Positions 43,976 through 56,170 of a DNA stretch of 64,000 nt are shown here, piece after piece. Location of the stretch: the NCBI GenBank assembly GCA_038277395.1, contig CM076193.1, positions 150,339,813 through 150,403,812 of the forward strand, written 5' to 3'. The stretch is from Dryocosmus kuriphilus. Lineage: Eukaryota; Arthropoda; Insecta; Hymenoptera; Cynipidae. Each line of letters starts with the position of its first letter. Position 1 is the stretch's first letter. Made by a program: the position numbers and the translations under genes. Under the pieces are notes generated by a model. It saw only the letters and a list, made by a program, of their open reading frames with translations, did no database searches and had not been told where the DNA came from.

Positions 43976-46900
43976 CAATGTGCCGTTGAAAGTTTCATTT
44001 GGAAACTTTCACTTTGAAAGTTTCAAAACGTGAAATTTATGATCAACAAAATTTTTGACGAAACTTACGAAAATTTAACGAATTTAGCGTATATAAATTA
44101 TATATTTTGGAATGTTTAAATTACAAACATTATATATTAAGATATTTTATAAAATTTCAAATCATTGTTAAAAACTTCAAAGGATTTCAAGCAATTTCAA
44201 GTAATTAAAAAAAAATTTCAAGGGGTTTTATATAATTTAGAGTAATTTGAAAAAATTTTCGAAATATTTCAATGCATTTTAAAATATTTCAATGCATTTA
44301 AAAAAATTTCAATAAATTTCGAAAGATTTCAAGCGACTTCAAATGATTTTAAGAAATTTCTGACAATTTCAAGTGATTTGAAGTAATTTCGAAGGATTTT
44401 AAAGGATTTTCGAAGGATTCTGAAGGATCTTAAACAATCTAGAGTGATTTAAAAAAAAAAGTGGAAAAAATGTTTAATAATTTTCAAATATTCTAATCAA
44501 TTTCGAAAGATTTTAAGAAATGATTTTTAAAAAATTTCAAAGGATTTTAAACGATATTAAAAATTTAAAAGGATTTAAAATAATTTAGAACGATTTTAAG
44601 TAATTTAAAAATATTTTAAAGTATTTAAAAGAATTTGGAATGATTTTTACAAAATTTCAAAATACATAAAAAAATTTTTTAATATTTTTACAAATTTGGA
44701 AGGGTTTTAAGCGACTTCAATTGATTTTAAAATTTTTCAAGAAAGTTAAGGATCGTGTAATATTTTAAGGAATTAGAATGAGTTTGAAGAATTTCGAGTA
44801 AATTTAAAAATATTTAAAAGTAATAATGGTTTTTCAAAATTTTTTTTACGAATATTTTTAAATTTCTTAAGGGATTTGGAAATATTGTAAAGTATTTAAA
44901 AGTTGTTTTCGAATTTTAAAGAATATAAAGCGTTTTTAAGCAGATCTCAAAATATCTCAATAGATTTAAAAATATTTTTACTAATTTTTAGAAGATTTTC
45001 AGTGACTTTTTGATTTCTTAAGAGATTTTAAGGTATATCAAAGTCTTTTAAATAAATTGAAGTGATTTTCAAATATTTTAAAGATGTTGAAGTGATTTTT
45101 AAAATATTTAATAGTATTTTATTAAATTTCAAATAATTTTTAAACATTCGAAGACCATTCGAACAATTTATAGTGATTTTAAGGTATTTCCAAGAACTTT
45201 GAAAGATTTTAAAGAATGTAGAGTGATCTTAAAAATATTTTTAATATTTTAAAAAAGTTTCAATGGAGTTTAAGCGACTTAGAAAGGGTTTAAGGAATTT
45301 CAAGAGATTTTAAAGGATTTTGTAATATTTTAAAGTATTTCAGGAGGTTTAAAAGAATTTAAAGGAATTTTAAAAATATTTTCGAAAATTTCAAAATATT
45401 TTCAGTGATTTTAAAGAACTTTAAGAGATTTTATAAAATAGAAAATAAATAGACTACTTCAAAGCAATTTTAAGGGATTTCAAGCCATTTTGAGTGCATT
45501 GGAAAAATTTCAAGATATTTCAAAGAAACTTAAAAGAATATCAAGAGATTTTAAGCGATTCTTAGGAATTATTTAGATATTTTAAGGAATAAAAAATATT
45601 TTAAAAGTGTTCAAGAGATTTTTAAGGATTCTTAAGAACATAAACTGATCTCACAAACATCTCAAAGTATGTTAATAAAATTTTAAAAGGATTTAAAATG
45701 ATTTTTAGGAGTTTCAGAGGATAATAAAGGATTTTCAAAAACTTTAAACTATTTTTAAATATTTCTAATGATTTTTGAAAATTTTCTAAGTTTTAAATGA
45801 GTTTCAGGATTTTAAAGAGATTTAGGTAATTTTGAATGAATTTAAAGAATTTTAAGGGATTTCAAAGAAACTTTAAAGAATTTTAAGAGATTTCATATGA
45901 TTTTTCGGAATCTTTTAGAGATTCTAAAGCATTACGAAATATTCAAAGGAAATTCAAGGAAGTTTTAATGATTTTAAAGAACTTAAAGTGATTTTTAAAA
46001 TATTTGAATGATAGATCTCAAACCATTTTTAAATGTTTGAAAGGATTTCAATCGATTTAAATCGATTTAAAGGAGTCTCGAGGGATTTTAGAGGGGTATA
46101 AAGAAATTGTAAATATTTAAAAGGATTTATAATGATTTTAAGGAACTTCAGTGGTTTTTAAAGAATTTAAAAAAATCCAGTATTTTTAAGACATTCCATG
46201 TCATTTGGAATGAATTTGAAGAATTTCAAGGTCGGCCTGGACATCAGGTATGATGTGGTACCTTCATATCGCCTTAAGACGAAACTAAAAAGTATGTTAA
46301 TAGATTTTTAAATACCTATTTACATTTATATTCTCTAAATTTTGTAATATTCTTAAAAATTATTTTAAATCTTTTGAAATACTTTGAATTAAAATTTTTT
46401 TATAAATCCCCTAGAAATCCTTAAAAACGCTTCAAATCGCTTGAAATACTTTGAAATTAAAGAAAAATCTTTTTAAATCTCTTAAAACGCTTTGAAATGT
46501 TTTTAAAATCTCTTTAAACTCTTGAAAATTATTTTAAAAAGCGAACGCTAATTTTCTCGATTAAAATTATTAAAATAATTGTAAACGCTTCTTCAGGTGT
46601 AGTGAAACTAAAACATTATTTATTGCTTCTCGAATATTACTTAGAAATTATTTTATTTGCATAAACAAATAATTTATTTATCGTTAGAAAATTGCTTAGA
46701 GATTGGCTGAACTGGTGATATCAATATTTAATTAATTATCTCAATTTCTGGTTTTAAACAAAGATAAACAGCTTTAATTACAAGATAGGGTAAACAGAAA
46801 AAAAATTACATGAGGTGTAAAATATAAATAAGTTTCATGAACAAAATTGATTAAAAGTGTTTTAATTAAGTTATTATAATTCATGAACAAACTTTCAAAC

Positions 46901-47163
46901 TTTGCCGCGTATTAACAGGTTATGTTAGTTCTGATTCAGTTTATTTAATATTTGAGTAGGTTTGACAGTTTTCAGAAAGGAAGATGCAGTTTATAATATG
47001 GAAAGGCTTATTTAGAATATAAATGAGGCATTTTTCAATCTATAATTATCATAAATGTAGCTAAAAACCCTAAAGTTTCATAAATTTCACTGGCATTGAA
47101 ACTTTTCATTGAAACTTTCCACCGAAAGTTTCAGAAAGTATAAGTTTCTGAAACGGCACATTG
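43976..47163. mobile_element. Nested inverted-repeat element inside the Harbinger
   Basis: CAATGTGCCGTT at 43976 and its exact reverse complement ending at 47163 form the ends, followed inward on both sides by GAAAGTTTC/GAAACTTTC words. The flanks share ACAT(T)AG-like bases, but no clean target duplication is visible. The interior is repeat DNA without an ORF. Confidence 0.55.
44140..46540 (+). repeat. Degenerate TTTCAAAGGATTTTAAG array
   Basis: A highly diverged simple-word array (ATTTCAAG, GATTTTAA, GGATTT) covers the nested element. From about 46330 to 46540 the same words appear in reverse-complement orientation (TTTAAATC, CTTGAAA), so the array is folded around the GC-richer stretch 46215-46300. 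Confidence 0.7.
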
Positions 47164-47338
47164 CTATGTAACATGCTACAAATAGGTATGTATGATATAG
47201 AAACATTGTTAAAATAATGGACATTGATCTTGTATTTTTACGATTGTGGAAGTAATTTAAGTGCTCCAAATAACTAACTTTGTAATAAAGGTAATTCGGA
47301 GTAATTTACATGTAGAGATAACCTAAAAATTTTTGTTA

Positions 47339-47860
47339 TTTGAAAAGTCATGTAATTATTTTCTGGAATATTCGTATTTTTCGGTAGAAAATTAATCCTC
47401 TTCGTTGGAAACTCGTGCTTCGGTTTAAAAATCCAAATTCAAATTTAAGAAATTTAATTTTTTGAAAAATATATCCACTTTGTAAGAAATTTAACAATTT
47501 TGTTCAAAAGTTTGGAATGTCATGTATTTTTTTTTTGTGGAATATTCGTATTTTTCGGTAGAAAATTAATCTTCTTCATTGGAAACTCCTGTTTAGGTTT
47601 AAAAATTGAAATTCAAATTTAAGAAATTCAATTTGGTGAAAAATATATCCACTTTGCAAGAAATTTCACAATTTCGTTCAAAAGTTTGAAAAGTCATGTA
47701 TCTTTTTTGTGGAACATTCATATTTTTCGGTAGAAAATTAACCTTCTTTGTTCGAAATTCATGTTTCGGTTTAAAAATTCAAATTTAAATTTAAAAAATT
47801 CAATTTCGTGAAAAATGTATCCACTTTCTAAGGAACTCAACAACTTTGTTCAAAAGTAAT
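47339..47860 (+). repeat. Three tandem ~175-bp units
   Basis: Copies starting near 47339, 47516 and 47689 share AAAAGTCATGTA, ATATTTTTCGGTAGAAAATTAA and AAAAATATATCCACTTT. The downstream 47860-48000 segment has GTTTGAAAATTCAACTA words like satellite 3. Confidence 0.8.
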
Positions 47861-48390
47861 TTTGTTTTGTTTGAAAATTCAACTAGTTTGGTGAAAAATT
47901 GAACTATTTTGATCAAATTTCATGCCTTTTGCTTTGGTAAAAAATTCACCATCTTGCTCCAATAAATCATCTTTTTGTTTTAAAAAAATTTTTTTTCTGT
48001 TTGAAAATTAAAATCTATTTTATATTTTATAACTGATATGTACATGTAAATTTTCGAAATATACATTATCAAACACTTTTTTTCTGGTTAACATATTTAA
48101 ATAAGAATTATATTTCAGAAACCACCTGAAACTTTACGCGTCATCTCAATGTTTTGGCGCCTAAACGTCATGGCGCCGAAAGTTAACTGACTTTTTCATT
48201 ACAACCAATCAGAGTCGCGGCTACAAGAGAATACTAGAGCCAGCATGAACAGGGTATATGATTAGCTAATCAGAACCAAAATATCCATGGTGGAACGCGT
48301 TGTAATTTAATCATGACTAAAGTCTCGATTAAAAAATAATCATGATTAGCTAATCATGTGTTTAATCAGAGTTGATGAAACCGGCCCTAA

Positions 48391-49540
48391 GAGTGTCATC
48401 TACGTAGCGGTAAAAGAAAAAGCATTCAAAATCTAGATTTTTTAACACTTCCTGTTATAATTTTTCCATGACTAAATCCGAAATAACATTCGATAATGGT
48501 GACCCCATAGGGGTACCAAAAATTTGTTTAATATACACGTTTTGAAAACTACAATAAGAGTTATCTATACAAAATTCGATGAGTTCAAGAAATTGTTTAA
48601 CAGGAATATCAGTAAGATTTCTGATCTTATGCCAATTTATTTTTGTTTCTTAGTACGAGATCTTTAGGAATGTTAGTAAAAAGACTTTTTACATCAAGAG
48701 AGACTAGTATATAGTCATCAGGAACAGCAATATTTTTAATTTTATTTATTAGTTCAAAACTATTTTTGACATATGCATTTGTTTCTCCAGTGATTTTTTA
48801 AAGTATTTAACTCAAATATTTAGATAATTTTAGTAAAGGAGAGTTAGAAAAGGAAGGAACAGGTCTCATAGGTACATCTAATCTATTGAGTCTTAGGCAT
48901 ACCATAGTATTTTGGAGCAACTGAATTATAACTTTTTAAAATTTTTGATGTATCAGTATTTATGTACTTTTTAGTTAAAAGCTTGCTAATCATTGAGTTA
49001 AGTTTTCTTTGAATTATTTGAGTAGGATCATTTTTTAATTTTATGTATGTTTGTGGATCATTCAATAAGGTGTAATTTTTATTAAGATAATCTGTTTTAT
49101 TTAAAATAACTGTGGTATTACTTTTGTCTGCCTTAGTTATTATAATGTCAGGATGATTTACTAAAAAAGATTTTGTCTTTTTACCCAGAATATTGATATC
49201 AGAAATACTGTTATTAGAATTATTATTTAGATATAGCATTAGTTTATTAGATATACTTGTACGAAATTTAGTTGTATCTGAGATAGGAATAAGACCAATT
49301 TTATCTTCTATATTAGCTATAGTGTTTTCAATAATTTTTTATTTATTGTTGTTATAAGTACAGTAATTGTCACCAAGACTCAAGAAGTAAGTAATATCAT
49401 TAGGAATTTCTATATCAGATAAATTAATAAACCATTTTTTATTCGGATTTACAGTAGGTTTGAAATTATAGTAAGTTTCTTTTAACCACATAAACTTTTT
49501 CTTAGAATCTTCGATGAGACGTTTTTCATAGTTATAAATA
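48391..49540 (-). pseudogene. PLE copy C: RT N-terminus to catalytic YVDD
   Basis: Read leftwards from about 49540: KKKFMWLKETYYNFKPTVNP, NDITYFLSLGDNY, an open 118-codon stretch with IIITKADKSNTTVIL (49239-48883), motif A LVSLDVKSLFTNIP (about 48690), motif B GTPMGSPLSN (about 48505) and RYVDDTL, ending at 48391 where the Harbinger lies. Several stops and frameshifts interrupt it (one TAA near 49337; shifts around 48640-48880). Motifs A, B and C keep their key residues. Confidence 0.85.
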
Positions 49541-49555
49541 ATTCTTTTATTCTTT

Positions 49556-50008
49556 TATAAAATTAATAAAGTAAGTTGAACACCATTTGACATACTTCGG
49601 ACATTTATTAATAGTACTACAACGTTTCGACAGGAAAAACCCTCTCCTCATTAGGCATTTTCGTTAAGAGCAATCTTAAAAATCCAAGATGGTTAGATTA
49701 CAATAAATTTCAAAAGAATTGTTCTCCATTCTCTTCTTTCACCTGTGAAATATTAGAACGAAAAATTGTAATAGAAAGAACAAATTTATAGGAGGTTAAA
49801 AATTTTGAGGTTAAAAAATTATAAAACTGTGTTACCTTATAAAGTTGAATATGTTCTATAATTGATGTTTGTGGAATCCCTGTTTAATTATTAGAAAACT
49901 ATTGTAACTTCTTATTTAAAATGTATAAGGTTTATAAAAATAACCTAAAAATGGACGCGGGAACATAGCGTTCCGCTCCATAATTGTAAAATGACTGGTT
50001 AAATGTAC
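49556..50008 (-). mobile_element. PLE terminal (pLTR-like) region, left inverted arm
   Basis: The region directly upstream of the copy C coding part. Read on the reverse strand it contains a hairpin (GGAAC-gctat-GTTCC, about 49974-49960), AATATTTCACAGGTGAAAG, and a hammerhead-like core at 49654-49615. The same ~450 bp occurs in opposite orientation at 55936-56170 plus 59573-59796. Confidence 0.75.
49615..49654 (-). ncRNA. Degenerate hammerhead-ribozyme-like motif
   Basis: CTAATGA, a GGAGAGG...CCTGTC stem, GAAAC and a GTA triplet occur in hammerhead order. PLE terminal repeats are known to carry minimal hammerheads. One core base (CTGATGA expected) is changed, stem II has a mismatch, and I find no good stem I, so activity is doubtful. 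Confidence 0.35.
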
Positions 50009-50059
50009 CTACCCTGCTGGAAGTAAAAAGATAGAAACTCTATCCGTTTAAAGCTTTTC

Positions 50060-53000
50060 TTATCTGTCCTTGGTCTATTCACGTCAATCTTTTTCTATCC
50101 TTAGCCTGTCTTTGTTAATCTTTTTCTGTCTCATTCTCAATCTATAATCGCGTCTATCTTTTTCAATCCCTAACTTTTTATCCATTTCTATCTTTCGTCT
50201 ATCCACGTTTATACTTTCCTAACCTCAACCTATCTTCGCTTATCTTTTTATATCCTGTTCTTAATCTACAATCGCATCTATCTTTTTCAATCCCTGACTA
50301 TTTATCCATTTCTATATTTCGCCTATCTACGCCTATCTTTTTCTATCTGCTATCTATCTTTGCTTATCTTTTCATATCTTCTTCTCAATCTACATTCGAG
50401 TCTATCTTTTTAAATCCCTAATTTTTTATTCATTTCTATCTTTAGTCTGTCCACGTTTATATTTTTCTACCCTTAACCTATCTTTGTTTATCTTTTTCTA
50501 TCTCCTTTTCAATCTACAATCGCGCCTATCTTTTTCAATCCGTAACTATTTATCCATTTCTATCTTTCGCCTATCAACGTTTATATTTTTCTATCCTCAA
50601 CCTATCTTCGTTTATCTTCTTATATCTCGCTGTCAATCTACAATCGCGTCTATCTTTTTCAATCCCTAACTTTTTGTCCATTTTCATCCTTCGCCTATCA
50701 GCGTCTATATTTTTCAATCCACTACTTATCTTCGTTCATCTTTTTCCATCTCCTTTTCAATATACAAGCGCACCTATCTTTTTCAATCCGTAACTATTTA
50801 TCCATTTCTATCCTTTGCTTATCCACATTTCTATTTTTATATCCTCAGCCTATCTTTGTTTATATTTTTACATCTCGTTGTCAATCTATAATCGCGTCTA
50901 TCTTTTTCAATCCCTAACTTTTTATCCATTTCTATCTTTCGTCTATTCACGTTTATATTTTTTTATCCTAAATCTATCTTTGTTAAACTTTTTCTATCTC
51001 CTTCTGAATCTACAGTTGCTTCTATCTTTTTCAATCCCTAACTTTTTATCCATTTCTATCTTTCTTCTATTTAAGTTTATATTTTTCTATCCTCAGCCTA
51101 TCTTTGTTTATATTTTTATATCTCTTTGTCAATCTATAATCGCGTCTATCTTTTTGAATCCCTAACTTTTTATCTATTTCTATCTTTCATTGATCCACGT
51201 TTATATTTTCCCATCCTTAACCTATCTTTATTAATCATTTTCTATCTCCTTCTCAATCTACAATCGCGTCAATCTTTTTCAATCCCTGACTTTTGTATCC
51301 ATTTCTATCTTTCGCCTATCCACGTTTATATTTTTATATCCTCAACCTATCTTCGTTTATCTTTTCATATCTCATTGTCAATATACAGTCGCGTCTATCT
51401 TTTTAAATCCCTAACTTTTTGTCCGTTTTCATCCTTCGGCTATCAGCGTCTATCTTTTTTTTTTAATCCACTACTTATCTTCGTTTATCTTTTCCATCTT
51501 CTTTTCAATTTACAATCGCACCTATCTTTTTTAATTCGTAACTATTTATCCATTTCTATCTTTCGTCTATCCGCGTTTATATTTTTCTATCCTCAACCTA
51601 TCTTCGTTTATGTTTCTATATTTTCTTCTCAATCTCCATTAACGTCTATCTTTTGTAATCCCTACATTTTTTTCCATTTCTATCTTTCATCTATCGACGT
51701 TTAAATTTTTGTATCCTCAATCTATCTTCGTTTATCTTTTTATATCTCGCTGTCAATCTACAATCGCGTCTATCTTTTTAAATCTCTAACTTTTTGTCCG
51801 TTTTCATCCTTCGTCTATCAGCATTTATATATTTTTTAATCCACCACTTATCTTCGTTTATCTTTTTCCATCTCCTTTTCAATCTACAAGCGCACCTATC
51901 TTTTTCAGTCCGTAACTATTTATCCATTTCTATCCTTTGCTTATCCACGTTTATATTTTTCTATCCTCAGCCTATCTTTGTTTATATTTTTATATCTCGT
52001 TGTCAATCTACAATCGCGTCTATCTTTTTCAATCCCTAACTTTTTATCCATTTCTATCTTTCGTCTATTCACGTTTATATTCTTTTATCCTTAATCTATC
52101 TTTGTTAAACTTTTTCAATATCCTTCTGAATCTACAGTTGCTTCTATCTTTTTCAATCCCTAACTTTTAGCCATTTCTATCTTTCTTCTATTTAAGTTTA
52201 AAATTTTTCTATCCTCAACCTATCTTTATTTATATTTCTATATCTCGTTGGCAGTCTATAATCGCGTCTATCTTTTTGAATCCCTAACTTTTTTTATCTA
52301 TTTCTATCTTTCGTCTATCCACGTTTATATTTTCCCATCCTTAACCTATCTTTATTAATCATTTTCTATCTCCTTCTCAATCTACAATCGCGCCAATCTT
52401 TTTCGATCTCTAACTTTTTATCCATTTCTATCTTTCACCTATCCACGTTTATATTTTTATATCTTCAACCTATCTTCGTTTATCTTTTTATATGTCGTCA
52501 ATTTACAATCACGTCTATCTTTTTCAATCCCTAACTTTTTATCCATTTCTATCTTTCGCCTATTCACGTTTTTATATTTTTCTATCCTTAATCTATCTTT
52601 GTTAAACTTTTTCTATCTCCTTCTGAATCTACAGTTGCTTCTATCTTTTTCAATCCCTAACTTTTTATCCATTTCTATCTTTCTTCTATTTAAGTTTATA
52701 TTTTTCTATCCTCAGCCTATCTTTGTTTATATTTTTATATCTCTTTGTCAATCTATATAATCGCGTCTATCTTTTTGAATCCCTAACTTTTTATCTATTT
52801 CTATCTTTCATTGATCCACGTTTATATTTTCCCATCCTTAACCTATCTTTATTAATCATTTTCTATCTCCTTCTCAATCTACAATCGCGTCAATCTTTTT
52901 CAATCCCTGACTTTTGTATCCATTTCTATCTTTCGCCTATCCACGTTTATATTTTTATATCCTCAACCTATCTTCGTTTATCTTTTCATATCTCATTGTC

Positions 53001-55620
53001 AATATACAGTCGCGTCTATCTTTTTAAATCCCTAACTTTTTGTCCGTTTTCATCCTTCGGCTATCAGCGTCTATCTTTTTTAATCCACTACTTATCTTCG
53101 TTTATCTTTTCCATCTTCTTTTCAATTTACAATCGCACCTATCTTTTTTAATTCGTAACTATTTATCCATTTCTATCTCTCGTCTATCCGCGTTTATATT
53201 TTTCTATCCTCAACCTATCTTCGTTTATGTTTCTATATTTTCTTCTCAATCTCCATTAACGTCTATCTTTTTAATCCCTACATTTTTTTCCATCTTTTTT
53301 CTATTTTTTTTCATCTATCATCTATCGACGTTTAAATTTTTGTATCCTCAATCTATCTTCGTTTATCTTTTTATATCTCGCTGTCAATCTACAACGTCTA
53401 TCTTTTGTAAATCCCTATTTTTTTTTTTTATCTTTCATCTATCGACATTTTAAATTTTTGTATCCAATCTATCTTCGTTTATCTTTTTATATCTCGCTGT
53501 CAATCTACAATCGCGTCTATCTTTTTAAATCTCTAACTTTTTGTCCGTTTTCATCCTTCGCTATCAGCATTTATATATTTTTTAATCCACCACTTATCTT
53601 CGTTTATCTTTTTCCATCTCCTTTTCAATCTACAAGCGCACCTATCTTTTTCAGTCCGTAACTATTTATCCATTTCTATCCTTTGCTTATCCACGTTTAT
53701 ATTTTTCTATCCTCAGCCTATCTTTGTTTATATTTTTATATCTCGTTGTCAATCTACAATCGCGTCTATCTTTTTCAATCCCTAACTTTTTATCCATTTC
53801 TATCTTTCGTCTATTCACGTTTATATTCTTTTATCCTTAATCTATCTTTGTTAAACTTTTTCAATATCCTTCTGAATCTACAGTTGCTTCTATCTTTTTC
53901 AATCCCTAACTTTTAGCCATTTCTATCTTTCTTCTATTTAAGTTTAAAATTTTTCTATCCTCAACCTATCTTTATTTATATTTCTATATCTCGTTGGCAG
54001 TCTATAATCGCGTCTATCTTTTTGAATCCCTAACTTTTTATCTATTTCTATCTTTTTCGTCTATATCCACGTTTATATTTTCCCATCCTTAACCTATCTT
54101 TATTAATCATTTTCTATCTCCTTCTCAATCTACAATCGCGCCAATCTTTTTCGATCTCTAACTTTTTATCCATTTCTATCTTTCACCTATCCACGTTTAT
54201 ATTTTTATATCTTCAACCTATCTTCGTTTATCTTTTTATATGTCGTCAATTTACAATCACGTCTATCTTTTTCAATCCCTAACTTTTTATCCATTTCTAT
54301 CTTTCGCCTATTCACGTTTATATTTTTCTATCCTTAATCTATCTTTGTTAAACTTTTTCTATCTCCTTCTGAATCTACAATTGCGTCTATCTTTTTCAAT
54401 CCCTAACTTTTTATCCATTTCTATCTTTCGTCTATTTAAGTTTATATTTTTCTATCCTCAACCTATCTTTATTTATATTTCTATATCTCGTTGTCAGTCT
54501 ATAATCGCGCCTATCTTTTTGAATCCCTAACTTTTTATCTATTTCTATCTTTCGTCTATCCACGTTTATATTTTCTCATCCTTAACCTATCTTTATTAAT
54601 CTTTTTCCGTATCCTTCTCAGTCTACAATCGCGCCAATCTTTTTCAATCCCTAACTTTTTATCCATTTCTATCTTTCACCTATCCACGTTTATATTTTTA
54701 TATCCTCAACCTATCTTCGCTTATCTTTTCATATCTTATTGTCAATCTACAATCACGTCTATCTTTTTCAATCCCTAACCTTTTGTCCGTTTTCATCCTT
54801 CGCCTATCAGCGTCTATCTTTTTTAATACACTACTTATCTTCGTTTATCTTTTCCATCTCCTTTTCAATTTACAATCGCACCTATCTTTTTTAATTCGTA
54901 ACTATTTATCCATTTCTATCTTTCGTCTATCCGCGTTTATATTTTTCTATCCTCAACCTATCTTTGTTTATCTTTTTATATCCCTTTCATAAACTACAAT
55001 CGCGTCTATCTTTTTCATTCCCTAACTTTTTATCCATTTCTATCTTTCTTCTATACACGTTTATATTTTTCTATCCTCAACATATCTTTGTTCTAATTTT
55101 ATATCCTTTTCATAATATACAATCGCGTCTATCTTTTTAAATCCCTAACTTTTTATCCGTTTTCACCATTCACCTATCAGCGTCTATCTTTTTTAATCCA
55201 CTACTTCTCTTCGTTTATCCTCTCAAGTCCCTTTCTTAATCTACAATCGCGTCTATCTTTTTATTATTCACTAGCTTTTTATCCATTTCTATCCTTCGCC
55301 TATACACATCAATCTTTTTTTATCGACTACCTATCTTCGTTTATCGGTTTATATCTGTTTCTCTATATGCAATTTTTTCTAATCACTTCAAATCATTTTC
55401 TGTCTCTTTTGCAATCCACCTTTGCACTTATCTTTCTTATTCCCTGTCTTTCTATCCAATTCTATGCTTCTTATAATCATGTAAATACTTTTCTATCTGC
55501 TTTTCATTACACTATAGCGGCCATCTTTTTTAATACCTATCTTTATCTTTCTTATTCTCTACAATTTTATCTAAGTCTATCATTTGCGTGATTATTTAAG
55601 GTCTTTTCTATCTTTTTCGA
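50060..55620 (+). repeat. Satellite 5: ~124-bp G-poor array
   Basis: About 45 units of ~124 bp. The consensus words are TCTATCTTTTTCAATCCCTA, CTTTTTATCCATTTCTATC, CTATCCACGTTTATATTTTT and CAATCTACAATCGCG. G is rare on the forward strand (about 7 in a hand-counted unit). Larger blocks are repeated: 51126-51480 recurs near 52731, and 51937-52170 recurs at 53683-53916 (1,746 bp apart). Units near 53280-53460 and 51455 are irregular. The leucine/isoleucine/serine-rich frames are shadows. After 55360 units become shorter and diverged. Confidence 0.95.
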
Positions 55621-55935
55621 AGTTTGCATCCCATTTAAAATCTAAAATCCTTTTTATTTTGCTCGACAATTCAGTAGCGTATTAAGAGCAGAAGTACATT
55701 TTTGCAAATTGTGGAGTATAATTATGATCAATTAAAGCAGGTGTTGATATTACCTATATAAGATGTAGAAAAAACCATTTAATCACCAAGTATGAACTTT
55801 ATATATTATAGGTTAAATCTTTGTTTTAACATATAGAATCTAAAATGACATTGTATGTGGAGTTGTAATAATTTAAGTCAGTTTGAACATTTAAACATTT
55901 GTCACCTTCTTTTTTAATAAAAAAAATTGTACTCA
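55621..55935. other. Spacer, no feature seen
   Basis: AT-rich sequence between satellite 5 and the right inverted arm. No frame or repeat is supported. Confidence 0.5.
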
Positions 55936-56170
55936 CTACATTTAACCAGTCATTTTATAATCATGGAGCGGAACGCTATCTTCCCGCGTCCATTTTTAGC
56001 TTATTTTTATAACCTAATACATTTTAAATAAAAAGTTACAACAGTTTTTCAATAATTAAACATGAATTCCACAAACACCAATTATCGAAAATATTCAACT
56101 TTATAAGGTAACACAGTTTTATCATTTTTAACCTCAAAATATTTAACCTCCTATAAATTTGTTCTTTCTA
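55936..56170 (+). mobile_element. PLE terminal region, right inverted arm, first part
   Basis: From TACATTTAACCAGTCATTTT to CCTATAAATTTGTTCTTTCTA, it matches the reverse complement of 50007-49775 with scattered differences. The hairpin here (GGAAC...CTTCC) has one broken pair. The match stops at 56170 because another element is inserted. Confidence 0.8.

Larger units (their letters stand above)
43661..48387. mobile_element. PIF/Harbinger-type transposon inserted in PLE copy C
   Basis: Terminal inverted repeats start GGGCCGGTTTCACCAAC at 43661 and, read inward from the right end, GGGCCGGTTTCATCAAC at 48387; about 26 bp match with one change. The element is flanked by TAA on both sides (43658-43660 and 48388-48390), the 3-bp TWA duplication typical of PIF/Harbinger. 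Removing it rejoins the RT of PLE copy C. Only a short N-terminal transposase fragment remains inside, so it is non-autonomous. Most of its 4.7 kb is a nested inverted-repeat element and satellite-like repeats. Confidence 0.92.

Noticed and set aside
50484..55591. Many Leu/Ile/Ser/Phe-rich frames resembling membrane proteins
   Set aside because: They are translations of the pyrimidine-rich 124-bp satellite.
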